A stretch of 22,075 bases of DNA from Alphaproteobacteria bacterium (GTDB lineage Bacteria; Pseudomonadota; Alphaproteobacteria; Micropepsales; Micropepsaceae): contig JAPLPI010000306.1 in the NCBI GenBank assembly GCA_026400305.1, positions 1 to 22,075 of the forward strand, written 5' to 3'. Shown in pieces: positions 10,627 through 18,795 of this stretch (the stretch's first letter is position 1; every line of letters begins with the position of its first letter). The position numbers were made by a program, and so were the translations under genes. The notes under the pieces are model-generated. The model saw only the letters and a list, made by a program, of their open reading frames with translations. It was not told the DNA's origin and did not search any database.

Positions 10627-10632
10627 TATAAA
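10627..10632 (+). promoter_or_regulatory. Candidate -10 box just upstream of ATG 10638
   Basis: TATAAA is five bases before the start codon. A start site 6-7 bases downstream would fall on the ATG and give a leaderless mRNA. The -35 region does not match a consensus. Confidence 0.3.
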
Positions 10633-10637
10633 CGGCC

Positions 10638-10997
10638 ATGACAAAGCGCACGAATAGGAAATTGGGCGTCCAGCTAACGGTGGATGGCATTGCGCTGATC
10701 TGGCACGTCAAGAGCGAGCCGGCCTGGGGAACCACTAATGGCGATATCGGGTTGCGCCTCAGCGTCATGAAGTATGACGAAGCGCTCACCCGCCATGGTG
10801 TGCGCAAGGTCTGGCGCGAGCTTGTCTTGCAGTTTCCCTTTGAGAAGCAGCGCCACGCTTCGCGCTTCCCCGAAAAACCCAAAGTCACCGCGGATATGCT
10901 GACAGCCGGCGTGCGCCTTGCCATAGAGGCGGGCTGGAGCCCGGACGGCCGCGGACGCCCTTTCGAACTCATCCTGGAAGAAAGCGATCTTCCCTAG
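10638..10997 (+). CDS. Hypothetical protein, 119 residues
   Basis: I do not recognise a family. The protein is basic at the N-terminus (MTKRTNRKLG), has VDGIALIWHVKSEPAWG early and PKVTADMLTAGVRLAIEAGWSPDGRGRPFEL near the C-terminus. There is no signal peptide and no membrane segment. It looks like a small soluble alpha/beta protein. The composition and frame match the neighbours, so I treat it as real. No clear ribosome site precedes the ATG. Instead TATAAA at 10627-10632 sits so close that a transcript could begin at the start codon. It lies between the transglutaminase operon and the truncated flbT. Confidence 0.7.
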   Translation: MTKRTNRKLGVQLTVDGIALIWHVKSEPAWGTTNGDIGLRLSVMKYDEALTRHGVRKVWRELVLQFPFEKQRHASRFPEKPKVTADMLTAGVRLAIEAGWSPDGRGRPFELILEESDLP

Positions 10998-11119
10998 CCG
11001 TTTGGCGGTCTTGCGCCCTTTTCATGTTTAACTTTTCGTAAATGACTGTCTGCAAAGTGACAGGCCTCTATTAACCAGCCCCTGCGTACAGTCGCCTTCG
11101 ATTGAAGGGGAAGCGCATT

Positions 11120-11332
11120 ATGCCGCTGAAATTTTCCTTAAAGCCTGGCGAGAAATTTGTGCTAAATGCCGCAGTTCTGGCTAATGGCGACAAACGCACC
11201 AGTCTGGTGATCCAGAACAAGGCGTGCCTGCTGCGTGAAAAGGATATCATGCAGCCGGAAGGCGCTAATACATCGGCGCGTCGCATCTATTTGGCAATCA
11301 GTCCGCCCTCCGCCACCGCTTTCTTGCCGTGA
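11120..11332 (+). pseudogene. flbT: Truncated flagellar regulator FlbT (N-terminal half)
   Basis: The first 57 or so residues (from ATG 11120) read as FlbT: MPLKFSLKPGEKFVLNAAVL, GDKRTSLVIQNKA, LLREKDIMQPE and ARRIY. FlbT is an alphaproteobacterial post-transcriptional repressor of flagellin synthesis, normally about 130-150 residues. Homology stops at about 11291-11294, where the sequence switches to the inside of an MFS gene on the other strand. The frame then runs on for about 13 unrelated codons to a stop at 11330-11332. So more than half the protein is lost and it is probably non-functional. The lack of flaF or a flagellin gene beside it fits loss of the locus. Confidence 0.82.
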
Positions 11333-11895
11333 TCGTGGCATAGCGCGATCATGTGCGTGCCTACCAATCCATTGGTGGTGCAGCCGCAGACAAAGAAGGT
11401 GATAGCCGGCAGCCAGAAGGGCTTCGACTTCACGCCTTCGCCCAATGTGCCGAACGCTGCTTTCAGGGGGATCGGGATCGGCGCCGAACGGCACTTGGCC
11501 AACATCGGCGGGCCATTCCGGCAGCAGGAAAAATAGCACCGGAATAAGCAGCGCCATGACGAAAGAAACGTTGATCACCACCGGCTGCCAGCCGTGATAC
11601 TATGCGATGGTCGATAAGACGGGAATGAAAACCAAAGTGCCGGTGGAAGTGGAGGCGGCAAACAATCCCATCACCAATCCTCGATTTTAGACAAACCAGC
11701 GATTGACGATGGTGGCCGACAGCACATTAGTGATGCAGCTCGTACCGATACCTGAAAGCGCGCCCCAGCTCAGCACCACCTGCCGGCTTTGAGTCATAAA
11801 CAGGCTGGCGGTGGAGGAAAGTTCCATCACGGCCAGCGCCGCGATCACGGTGGCGCGGATGCCGAAGCGCTGCATGCCCTCTTTATAATTCAAAA
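11293..11895 (-). pseudogene. MFS transporter fragment with stops and a frameshift
   Basis: Read on the minus strand, three blocks join into one major-facilitator sequence. About 11890-11690 gives MQRFGIRATVIAALAVMEL and VLSWGALSGIGT ending VNRWF. Then comes a TAA at 11687, an in-frame TAG near 11606, and GLVMGLFAASTSTGTLVFIP and VINVSFVMALLIPVLFFLL between and beyond them. A change of frame near 11480-11500 leads to KPFWLPAITFFVCGCTTNGLVGTHMI and GGLIA. Both ends are missing: the N-terminal helices before 11895, and everything after 11293, where flbT begins. This is a dead gene; the substrate cannot be named. The fragment is oriented opposite to flbT and the oxygenase. Confidence 0.8.
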
Positions 11896-11931
11896 TGGCC
11901 GGTGCGCCATGCGACGATGTGCATGGCCACC

Positions 11932-11961
11932 TTGCTTTTGAGGCGGGTAAAGCCCTATTTT
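11932..11961 (+). promoter_or_regulatory. Candidate promoter for the 2OG-Fe(II) oxygenase
   Basis: TTGCTT (11932-11937) and TATTTT (11956-11961) are 18 bases apart, about 42 bases before ATG 12004. Both boxes are imperfect. Confidence 0.25.
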
Positions 11962-12003
11962 CCGGCTTGCTATTGATACCCATCTCCCGGACCACACGGC
12001 CGC

Positions 12004-12585
12004 ATGTCCGACCTCGCGCTTCCTCCCATCCCCACTTTTGTCGTCTGGGATGACGCCTTCACGCCGGCCGAGCTCGCCAGTCTCACCGCCTTTGGCGATC
12101 GGCTGACGGCGGAGACCGCGACCTTGAAATCCGGCAATCCCGAAGACTCCATCCGTAAGGACATCCGCATCACCCAGACTGCTTGGATTGCGCCTTCGCC
12201 GCAAAGCCAGTGGATCTATGACCGCGTCCAGCGCGTCGCCCGTGCGCTGAATGACCGGTCCTATCAGGTTGACCTGCGTGGCTTTTCCGAGAATCTCCAA
12301 TATACGATCTATAACGGCACCGAAGGCGGCCATTATGGCTGGCACGTTGATCACGGCCCGCTGAAGGTTCAGCGCAAGCTCTCCATTTCGGTGCAGCTCA
12401 GCGATTCATCCGATTACGAAGGCTGCAACCTGGAATTCCAGGCCGGCAACAAGATCGAAACCGCGCCGCGGAACCTTGGCGCGGTCGTCGCCTTTCCCTC
12501 CTATATCCTGCACCGCGTCGCGCCCTGCACCCGGGGCACGCGCAAGGCGCTGGTGGCTTGGACAACCGGGCCCAAGCTGAGATGA
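12004..12585 (+). CDS. 2OG-Fe(II) oxygenase (prolyl hydroxylase-like)
   Basis: A 193-residue protein with a complete facial triad: His114 and Asp116 in GHYGWHVDHG, His170 in YILHRVAP, and Arg180 (GTRKALVAW) placed ten residues later to bind 2-oxoglutarate. The core strands (LSISVQLSDSSDYEGCNLEF, GAVVAFPSY) fit the prolyl 4-hydroxylase/PKHD family. It should use iron, oxygen and 2-oxoglutarate to hydroxylate a substrate that cannot be inferred. The length is normal and no signal peptide is seen. Its TGA stop overlaps the ATG of a broken second copy (ATGA at 12582-12585), so the two arose as a tandem pair and were probably co-translated. Confidence 0.87.
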   Translation: MSDLALPPIPTFVVWDDAFTPAELASLTAFGDRLTAETATLKSGNPEDSIRKDIRITQTAWIAPSPQSQWIYDRVQRVARALNDRSYQVDLRGFSENLQYTIYNGTEGGHYGWHVDHGPLKVQRKLSISVQLSDSSDYEGCNLEFQAGNKIETAPRNLGAVVAFPSYILHRVAPCTRGTRKALVAWTTGPKLR

Positions 12586-13049
12586 GCGGACCTGTGACTT
12601 CGCCTGTCGTTATTGCCGAACATCACCGCATCACCCGCGTTGCCTGGATCAATCGCGACGCCGATAGCGATTGGCCTTTCGCTCGGCTGGAAGAGGTGGC
12701 GCTTCTCCTGAACAACGAAGTGTTCCACTACGAGCTTTATGGGTTGGAGAAAGGCCTGTAATACAGCATCTATGAAGGCACCGAAGGCGGCCATTACAAC
12801 TGGCATGTGGACATGGGCGTCAACAATCCGGAGCCACGCAAGATTTTGCTCAGTCTGCAGCTGTCCGATCAGGCCGATTATGAAGGTGGCCGCCTGGTGA
12901 TCGAGGTCGGCGACGGCGCCTATCCGGCGAAAACCGTCCGGGGAATCATCATCGCCTTCCCCTCCTATGTCCTGCACCGGGGGTCGTCCACCGAATCGGG
13001 TGTGCGCAAGTCGCTGGTGACCTGGGTGGCAGGCCCGGAATTCCGCTAA
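12582..13049 (+). pseudogene. Broken tandem copy of the 2OG-Fe(II) oxygenase
   Basis: A paralogue of the upstream gene. The frame from ATG 12582 reads HRITRVAWINRDADSDWPF, matching the first gene from about its residue 58, then stops at TAA 12759-12761. The same frame continues as YSIYEGTEGGHYNWHVDMG (His at 12804, Asp at 12810), LHRGSS (His at 12975) and VRKSLVTW (Arg at 13005), ending at 13049. The stop sits where the intact copy has Gln (ENLQYTIY against EKGL-stop-YSIY), so one CAA-to-TAA change explains it. About 45 N-terminal residues are also missing. All active-site residues survive, which suggests a recent loss. A reinitiated C-terminal piece would lack part of the fold. Confidence 0.85.
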
Positions 13050-13112
13050 GCTGATAGACATCGCTGCCGCGGCTTCCTATTTTTGCCCACCGCTTTGTTT
13101 TCAGGATTATTC

Positions 13113-14642
13113 ATGTCCACCACGCTGCTTTGCATTCTGGATGGCTGGGGCTGGCGGCCCGATCCCGCGCCTGACAATGCCATCACCGCAGCCGTCACCC
13201 CCAATTACACGCGCCTTTTGGCGGAATGCCCGCATGCGCTGCTGGCGACATCGGGCGGCGCGGTGGGATTGCCCAAGGGGCAAATGGGAAATTCCGAAGT
13301 GGGCCACATGAATATCGGCGCTGGGCGGGTGGTGGCCCAGGACCTGCCGCGCATCGACGTCGCCATCGAGGATGGATCGCTGGCGCGCCGCCCCGTTCTG
13401 CTGGCGCTGATCGACAAGGCCAAAAGCGCAAAGCGTGCGGTGCACATCATGGGGTTGATGTCGCCCGGCGGTGTGCATTCCCACCAGGACCACATCGCCG
13501 CGCTGGTGAAGATCGTTAGCGCCGCCGGCGTGCCGGTGTTCGTGCATGCCTTCCTGGATGGCCGCGATACCCCGCCCAGGAGTGCGCGGGAGTTTGTAGC
13601 CAAATTCCTAGGCGACATTCAGGGACTGGCCGGTGTGCGCCTCGCCACGTTATCGGGGCGCTATTACGCCATGGACCGCGACAATTGTTGGGACCGGGTG
13701 CAGCAATGCCATGAGGTGATTGTGGATGCGTCGGCCCGCCCTTTCGACGACGCGGCAGCGGCCATCCAGGCTTCTTATGACGCCGATATCACCGACGAGT
13801 TTTTGGTGCCATGTGTACTGGGTGATTATGCCGGGGTTGAGGACGGCGATGTTTTGCTGTTCGCCAATTTCCGCGCCGACCGGGCGCGGGAAATTTCCGC
13901 TGCCTTGCTGGACACGGGTTTTGCCGGCTTCACGCGAAGCCGCGTGGCGCATTTCGCTGCCGCCGCGGGCCTCACCAAATATTCCGAGGCCCTCAAGCCT
14001 TTGATGGGCGCGGTGTTCCCGCCCGAAGATGTTCGCGAGACCCTGGGCGAGGTGATTGCAAGCCATCACATGAAGCAGCTACGCATCGCCGAGACCGAGA
14101 AATACGCCCATGTCACTTTCTTCCTGAATGGCGGGCGCGAGGATGTGTTCGAGGGCGAGGATCGCATCCTGGTGCCCAGCCCCAAGGTCGCAACCTACGA
14201 CCACAAACCGGAGATGAGCGCCTATCAGGTGACGGACAAGCTGGAAGAGGCGATTGTATCGGGCGGATACGACCTGATCGTCTGCAACTATGCCAATCCG
14301 GACATGGTGGGCCATACCGGCATCATGAGTGCCGCGATCAAGGCGGTGGATACGATCGACAAATGTTTGGGGCGCCTGTGCATTGCGCTGGAGCGTGTCA
14401 GCGGCCGGATGCTGCTGACCGCTGACCACGGCAATATCGAGATGATGGAAGACCCGCACACCCATGAGCCCTATACGGCGCACACCACGCTGGATGTGCC
14501 GATATTGGTATTTGGTGCGCCGCCGGGCAGCCGGCTCGAGAATGGCCGGCTGGCCGATGTCGCGCCCACGGTGTTGGACATGATGGGCCTGGCGCAGCCT
14601 GCGTTGATGACCGGCCATTCGCTTCTGGTGCGCGGCGCGTGA
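13113..14642 (+). CDS. gpmI: 2,3-bisphosphoglycerate-independent phosphoglycerate mutase
   Basis: A 509-residue enzyme of the alkaline phosphatase superfamily. Asp10 lies in LCILDGWGW and the nucleophile Ser61 in GQMGNSEVGHMNIGAG. Further motifs are HAFLDGRDTPP, YYAMDRD, NFRADRAREI, NYANPDMVGHTG and LLTADHGNIE for manganese binding. It interconverts 3- and 2-phosphoglycerate in glycolysis. I start at ATG 13113 rather than a TTG at 13083, since homology begins with STTLLCILDGWG. The stop overlaps the GTG start of the next gene (GTGA), so gpmI, the EnvC-like gene and ctpA form one operon, an arrangement common in alphaproteobacteria. Confidence 0.96.
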   Translation: MSTTLLCILDGWGWRPDPAPDNAITAAVTPNYTRLLAECPHALLATSGGAVGLPKGQMGNSEVGHMNIGAGRVVAQDLPRIDVAIEDGSLARRPVLLALIDKAKSAKRAVHIMGLMSPGGVHSHQDHIAALVKIVSAAGVPVFVHAFLDGRDTPPRSAREFVAKFLGDIQGLAGVRLATLSGRYYAMDRDNCWDRVQQCHEVIVDASARPFDDAAAAIQASYDADITDEFLVPCVLGDYAGVEDGDVLLFANFRADRAREISAALLDTGFAGFTRSRVAHFAAAAGLTKYSEALKPLMGAVFPPEDVRETLGEVIASHHMKQLRIAETEKYAHVTFFLNGGREDVFEGEDRILVPSPKVATYDHKPEMSAYQVTDKLEEAIVSGGYDLIVCNYANPDMVGHTGIMSAAIKAVDTIDKCLGRLCIALERVSGRMLLTADHGNIEMMEDPHTHEPYTAHTTLDVPILVFGAPPGSRLENGRLADVAPTVLDMMGLAQPALMTGHSLLVRGA

Positions 14643-15946
14643 GGCGTGCGCTGTTCCTGTCGCTGCTGATTGCCGCCTCGCCGGTGACGTCGAAGGCTGT
14701 GAAGCCTGCAAAAAAATATCCGCGTGTCAATGTCATCAGGCCCATGCCCAGGCCCGCGCCCGTTGTCGCCGCCCAGGCGCCCGAACCGTTGATGGATCTC
14801 AGCCATGCCTTGCCTGGAAAGTCGCTAGCGAAATGGACGTCCAGTTCCCAGCAGCTGCAAAGCCTGTCGTCGGAATTGAAACAGGGTCAGCCCCAGCTGG
14901 CCAGTGCCCGGGAGAAAAGCGAGAGCCTGGCAAGCGAAGCCGCTGCCTTGCGCAAGAAGCTAATCGCCACCGCCGCGCGCATCGAAGATCTGGAGCGCCA
15001 GCAGGTGGACAACAATGCCCGCATCGCAAAGCTGACGGCGGAAGATGCGCGCTTCAGCGCCGGCTTCACCAATGACCGGGTGGCAGTGACCAAACTGATC
15101 GGCGTGCTGGAGCGGTTGCAACATGACATGCCGCCGGCGCTGGCCATGCGCCCCGATGATGCGCTGGGTGCGGCGCGCGGCTCGATGCTGATTGGCGCAT
15201 CCCTGCCGCCGGTCTATGCTCAGGCCGCCAGCCTGTCGCGGCGCATTGATGCTCTCAAGCGCACGCGCAAGGAACTGGAACAGCAGCAGGTCGAAGCCGC
15301 CGACACCGCCGCGCGGCTGACCATCGTGCGCGGGGAGCTGGATGAACTTCTGGCAAGGAAGGAGCAGGAGGCAGCGGGCGCGGCCCAAAGCTATGGAACC
15401 CTTAAGTCACAGATGGAACTGGTGGCGCGCCAGGCCGCCGACTTCCAGGCGCTGCTGGCGCGGGTTAAGCAATTACGCCAGGGCGGGGCGGGAGCTCCCG
15501 ACCAGAGCGTGGTGGTGGTCACCGCGGAAAATACCGGTTCCCTGGGGAGGCTGGGCAAGAATTCCCTGCTGGAACCGGTGGTGGGTTCGGTGGTGGGCGG
15601 CGCGGATGCGGCCAATTCCGGGCTTTATTATGCAACTGCCCCGGGGGCCCAGGTCATTGCCCCGGCGGACGGAAAAGTTCTTTACGCCGGCCCTTACCAT
15701 AAGACCGGACAAGTGTTGATCCTGGAGATAACCACCGGTTACGATGTGGTCTTGGCGGGACTGGGACGCGTGACGGTAAAGCCAAACGATCAGTTGCTGG
15801 CGGGCGAGCCGGTTGGAACCATGGCCCCCTCAGCCGCCGACGACCGGCTCTATTTTGAAGTGCGCCATGGCGGACATGGCCAGTCACCGGCACCGTGGTT
15901 GAAATTGAATCTGCGCCCTACGTTTAGAAAGGCGAACGGTACATGA
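14639..15946 (+). CDS. envC: Murein hydrolase activator, EnvC/LdpF-like (degenerate LytM)
   Basis: A 435-residue secreted protein. Residues 1-20 (RRALFLSLLIAASPVTSKA) look like a signal peptide. A long coiled coil rich in Gln, Glu, Lys and Arg covers roughly 60-145 and 200-280. The C-terminus is a peptidase M23/LytM domain (GAQVIAPADGKVLYAG, LYFEVRHGG). The metal ligands are lost: the usual His of HLHFEVR is RLYFEVR, and YAHL is LAGL, so it cannot be an active hydrolase. In the family such proteins switch on cell-wall amidases at the division septum. Start is GTG overlapping the gpmI stop; the end overlaps ctpA (ATGA). The degenerate domain makes a regulator far more likely than an enzyme. 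Confidence 0.88.
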   Translation: MRRALFLSLLIAASPVTSKAVKPAKKYPRVNVIRPMPRPAPVVAAQAPEPLMDLSHALPGKSLAKWTSSSQQLQSLSSELKQGQPQLASAREKSESLASEAAALRKKLIATAARIEDLERQQVDNNARIAKLTAEDARFSAGFTNDRVAVTKLIGVLERLQHDMPPALAMRPDDALGAARGSMLIGASLPPVYAQAASLSRRIDALKRTRKELEQQQVEAADTAARLTIVRGELDELLARKEQEAAGAAQSYGTLKSQMELVARQAADFQALLARVKQLRQGGAGAPDQSVVVVTAENTGSLGRLGKNSLLEPVVGSVVGGADAANSGLYYATAPGAQVIAPADGKVLYAGPYHKTGQVLILEITTGYDVVLAGLGRVTVKPNDQLLAGEPVGTMAPSAADDRLYFEVRHGGHGQSPAPWLKLNLRPTFRKANGT

Positions 15947-17253
15947 AGAAGTTTGCGCTTGTTGGTCTGGGTCTGCTGGGCGGTTTCGCCACGGCGATGA
16001 TCGCGTTGCCCGAAGCCAAGGGCGCGAATGATGCATCCGCCTATGGCCAGCTCGACCTGTTCAGCGACGCCTTCGAGCGGGTGCGCTCCAATTATGTGCG
16101 CCCGGTCAAGGACAGCGAGCTGATCGACGCCGCCATCCAGGGCATGGTGTCCAACTTGGATCCCCATTCCAGCTACATGGTTGCCAAGATGTATGGCGAC
16201 ATGCAGATCACCACCAAGGGCCAGTTCGGCGGCGTCGGCATCGAAGTCACCCAGGAAGACGGGCTTATCAAGGTGATTTCGCCTATCGACGGCACGCCTG
16301 CGTCGCGCGCCGGTATCAAGACCGGCGACCGCATCGCCGGCATCGACGGCAGCTCCATCGCCGGACTGCAGTTGAACGAAGCCATCGATAAGATGCGCGG
16401 CCCGTCCGGCAGCAAGATCACCCTGACTATCCTGCGTGAAGGCGAAAAGAAGCCGTTCGACGTGACCTTGGTGCGAGCTATTGTGTCGGTGGATGCGGCC
16501 TCGTATCGCCGCGAAGGCGATATCGGCTATATCCGCATGCCCGGCTTTAATGAGCAGACCGCCGATGGTCTGGAAAAGGCCGTGCGCTACCTCAAGAAGC
16601 AGATTGGCCCCGGTATCAAGGGTTATGTGCTGGACTTGCGCAACAATCCGGGCGGCTTGCTCGACCAGGCGATCCAGGTGTCGGATGATTTCTTGTCCGC
16701 CGGTGAGATCGTGTCCACCCGCGGCCGTCATTCCGAAGACACCCAGCGTTATGACGCCAAGGGCGGCGACATCACCGACGGCAAACCGGTGGTGGTGCTG
16801 ATCAATGGCGGCACCGCCTCGGCTTCGGAAATCGTCTCCGGCGCGCTGCAGGACCACAAGCGCGCCACCGTCATCGGCCTGACAAGCTTCGGCAAGGGTT
16901 CGGTGCAGACCATCATCCCGCTTGGCGAAAATCGCGGCGCGCTGCGCCTGACCACGGCGCGCTACTACACGCCGTCCGGTCATTCCATCCAGGCCCAAGG
17001 CATCATCCCGGACATCCAGGTGGCGCAGGGCGATGAAGCCAATGTCCCCAAGCTGGCGCGCCCCTCCGAAGCCGATCTGCGCGGTCATCTCACCGGAGAG
17101 CCGGTCCCAGCCAAGCGGGTGAATGCCCCGGTGATCAAGCCGGCGGCCGGCCAGAAGTATGACGACTTCCAGCTGTCCTATGCCCTGGACCTGCTGCACG
17201 GGAAGATGACGGTGGCCTCGGCCGCCGTGCCGGCCCCCGACAAGAAGCAATAG
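15943..17253 (+). CDS. ctpA: Carboxy-terminal processing protease, S41 family
   Basis: A 436-residue protease with an N-terminal membrane or export segment (KKFALVGLGLLGGFATAMIAL). A PDZ domain follows at about 85-165 (GVGIEVTQEDGLIKVISPI, GDRIAGIDG). The S41 core has YVLDLRNNPGGLL, then GGTASASEIV with catalytic Ser293 and SFGKGSVQ with catalytic Lys318. It cleaves proteins from their C-terminal ends in the periplasm and helps control cell-wall enzymes. Gene order with the EnvC-like activator suggests a shared role in envelope growth or division. The start overlaps the previous stop by ATGA. A strong terminator follows within 22 bases, closing the gpmI operon. Confidence 0.95.
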   Translation: MKKFALVGLGLLGGFATAMIALPEAKGANDASAYGQLDLFSDAFERVRSNYVRPVKDSELIDAAIQGMVSNLDPHSSYMVAKMYGDMQITTKGQFGGVGIEVTQEDGLIKVISPIDGTPASRAGIKTGDRIAGIDGSSIAGLQLNEAIDKMRGPSGSKITLTILREGEKKPFDVTLVRAIVSVDAASYRREGDIGYIRMPGFNEQTADGLEKAVRYLKKQIGPGIKGYVLDLRNNPGGLLDQAIQVSDDFLSAGEIVSTRGRHSEDTQRYDAKGGDITDGKPVVVLINGGTASASEIVSGALQDHKRATVIGLTSFGKGSVQTIIPLGENRGALRLTTARYYTPSGHSIQAQGIIPDIQVAQGDEANVPKLARPSEADLRGHLTGEPVPAKRVNAPVIKPAAGQKYDDFQLSYALDLLHGKMTVASAAVPAPDKKQ

Positions 17254-17274
17254 GCAGCCCGGAACTCCATAGTG

Positions 17275-17307
17275 AAGGCCCGCCCTCCGGCGGGCCTTTT
17301 GCTTTTT
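17275..17307 (+). terminator. Rho-independent terminator after ctpA
   Basis: A perfect 10 bp stem (AAGGCCCGCC at 17275-17284 with GGCGGGCCTT at 17289-17298) has a 4-base loop, CTCC. A T-rich tail, interrupted by GC, runs to 17307. It should end the gpmI-envC-ctpA transcript. Confidence 0.9.
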
Positions 17308-17324
17308 GGGCCTGTCTTAACGAC

Positions 17325-17344
17325 GGTTATGAAATTTCTTAACC
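17325..17344 (+). promoter_or_regulatory. Near-perfect 20 bp palindrome before the yibQ-like gene
   Basis: GGTTATGAAATTTCTTAACC matches its own reverse complement at 18 of 20 positions. It lies 21 bases before ATG 17366 and just after the ctpA terminator, where a promoter for the yibQ-rppH unit is expected. This is the shape of an operator for a dimeric regulator; the regulator is unknown. Confidence 0.4.
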
Positions 17345-17365
17345 ATCACAAGGTCTAATGGCTCC

Positions 17366-18313
17366 ATGGCTGCTGCTGCCGATTTGGCAGAAGGCTTGCT
17401 CGCGTCCAAAGCCGGGCGCGCGCTGGCCTTTGCCGCGTCCTTCTCGATCTGCCTGCTGGCGGCGGGTATGCTGGCCATCACCCTTTTGGGTCATGTCCAT
17501 AGGCCAACCATCGTGCTGGACCAGCCGGAAACAGCCGAGAACACCCCCAAGCCGCCCACAAGCATCGACTATTACATCTCCGATGACGGCCGCAAACCCA
17601 TGACGGGCTATGCTGCCCCCGCCGACATCAGGGCCAAGTTCAAGATCGCGATTGTGGTCAGCGGGCTGGGACTTTCCTCGACCGCCAGCAAGGCGGCGTT
17701 GGACAGTCTGCCCGCGGCAGTGACCCTGGCCTTTGAGGCCTATGCCGGCGATGTCGGTCAGTGGGTGGCCGAAGCGCGCCAGCATGTCCATGAGATCCTG
17801 CTGAAAATTCCGATGGAGCCGTTCGATTTTCCCGACAGCGATCCGGGCCCGCATACCCTGCGCGCCGGGTAGGACAAAGACGTCAACATCCCGCGCCTGA
17901 CATGGGCTCTGACCCGCTTTACCGGTTATGCTGGCGTGACCAATCTTCTGGACCAGCACTTCTTGTCAGATAGCGCGGCATTGTCGCCGGCCCTGACATA
18001 TCTCAATCGCCGCGGGCTGTATTTCTTCGACAATGGCGCGGCCAGCCAGTCGGTGGTGCCCACCGTGGTCGGATAGGTTGGCATCCCCGCCGTGCAGAGC
18101 GGGGCGGCGCTGGATAGCATCCAGACAGCGCTGGAAATTGACCGCCGCCTGTCGGAACTGGAAACTCAGGCCCGCGCCAATCGCAGCGCAGTGGGTTCGG
18201 CCTTCCTGTATTCCGTCAGCCTGGCGCGCATCGCTGCCTGGGCGAAGGGTTTGGAATCGCGCGGCTTTGTTCTGGTGCCGGTTTCAGCCATAGTGAACAC
18301 GCCAAAACAATAA
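17366..18313 (+). pseudogene. Divergent polysaccharide deacetylase (YibQ-like), two in-frame stops
   Basis: The single frame from ATG 17366 to 18313 is open except for TAG at 17870-17872 and TAG at 18074-18076. An N-terminal membrane segment lies at about 19-43 (FAASFSICLLAAGMLAITLL). Then come KIAIVVSGLGLS, LPAAVTLAFEAYAGDV, HEILLKIPMEPFDFPDSDPGP, and after the first stop RLTWALTRFTGYAGVTN, NRRGLYFFDNGA, and after the second GSAFLYSV and LVPVSA. This is the PF04748 family, usually between ctpA and rppH as here. Both stops could come from CAG codons. No frameshift is seen, so the loss is recent, or the bases are sequencing errors. Its function in the envelope is poorly known. Confidence 0.85.
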
Positions 18314-18324
18314 AAAGCGCGCGT

Positions 18325-18795
18325 ATGTCTTCCTCCTCCGATCTGCCCTACCGGCCCTGCGTCGGCATCATGCTGTTCAACAAGGATGGCAAGGTGTTTG
18401 TCGGAAAGCGCATCGACCAGAGCGTGGAGGGCTGGCAGATGCCGCAGGGCGGTATCGACAAGGGCGAGGCGCCCAAACAGGCGGCTAGGCGCGAGTTGCA
18501 GGAAGAAGTCGGGACCGACAAGGTCGAGATTATGGCCGAGATGGAAGATTGGGTGACATATGATCTGCCCGAACACCTGGTCGGCGTGGCGCTTCACGGC
18601 AAGTACAAGGGTCAGCGCCAGAAATGGTTCGCCATGCGCTTCACCGGCAAGGATGTCGATATCGACCTGATCGCGCACGAACCGGAATTCTCGGATTTTC
18701 AATGGGTCAGTCTTGATGAACTGCCGGGCCTGATCGTGCCCTTCAAGCGCGAAACCTATAAGGCGGTGATTGCCGCGTTCCAAAACCTGGCATGA
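18325..18795 (+). CDS. rppH: RNA pyrophosphohydrolase (Nudix)
   Basis: A 156-residue Nudix hydrolase. It starts SSSSDLPYRPCVGIMLFN and carries an intact Nudix box GX5EX7REUXEEXGU at GGIDKGEAPKQAARRELQEEVGT; the REXXEE glutamates bind magnesium. RWFAMRF-like KWFAMRFTGKD and FQWVSLDELP follow as in RppH. The enzyme removes pyrophosphate from the 5' end of mRNA and so starts RNase E decay. It sits 11 bases after the yibQ-like frame and overlaps the alpha/beta hydrolase by ATGA. Length and motifs are normal. Other IalA-type Nudix names describe the same family. Confidence 0.93.
   Translation: MSSSSDLPYRPCVGIMLFNKDGKVFVGKRIDQSVEGWQMPQGGIDKGEAPKQAARRELQEEVGTDKVEIMAEMEDWVTYDLPEHLVGVALHGKYKGQRQKWFAMRFTGKDVDIDLIAHEPEFSDFQWVSLDELPGLIVPFKRETYKAVIAAFQNLA

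Noticed and set aside
11046..11063. CTGTC/GACAG inverted repeat upstream of flbT
   Set aside because: Only five base pairs with an eight-base loop; too weak to call an operator or terminator.
15850..17250. Minus-strand frame of 466 codons across ctpA
   Set aside because: It mirrors ctpA, whose PDZ and S41 motifs are complete. The antisense translation is rich in His, Gly and Gln and resembles no family.
17870..18076. TAG reassigned to an amino acid
   Set aside because: Several intact genes in the window end at TAG exactly where homology ends, so TAG is a normal stop here.
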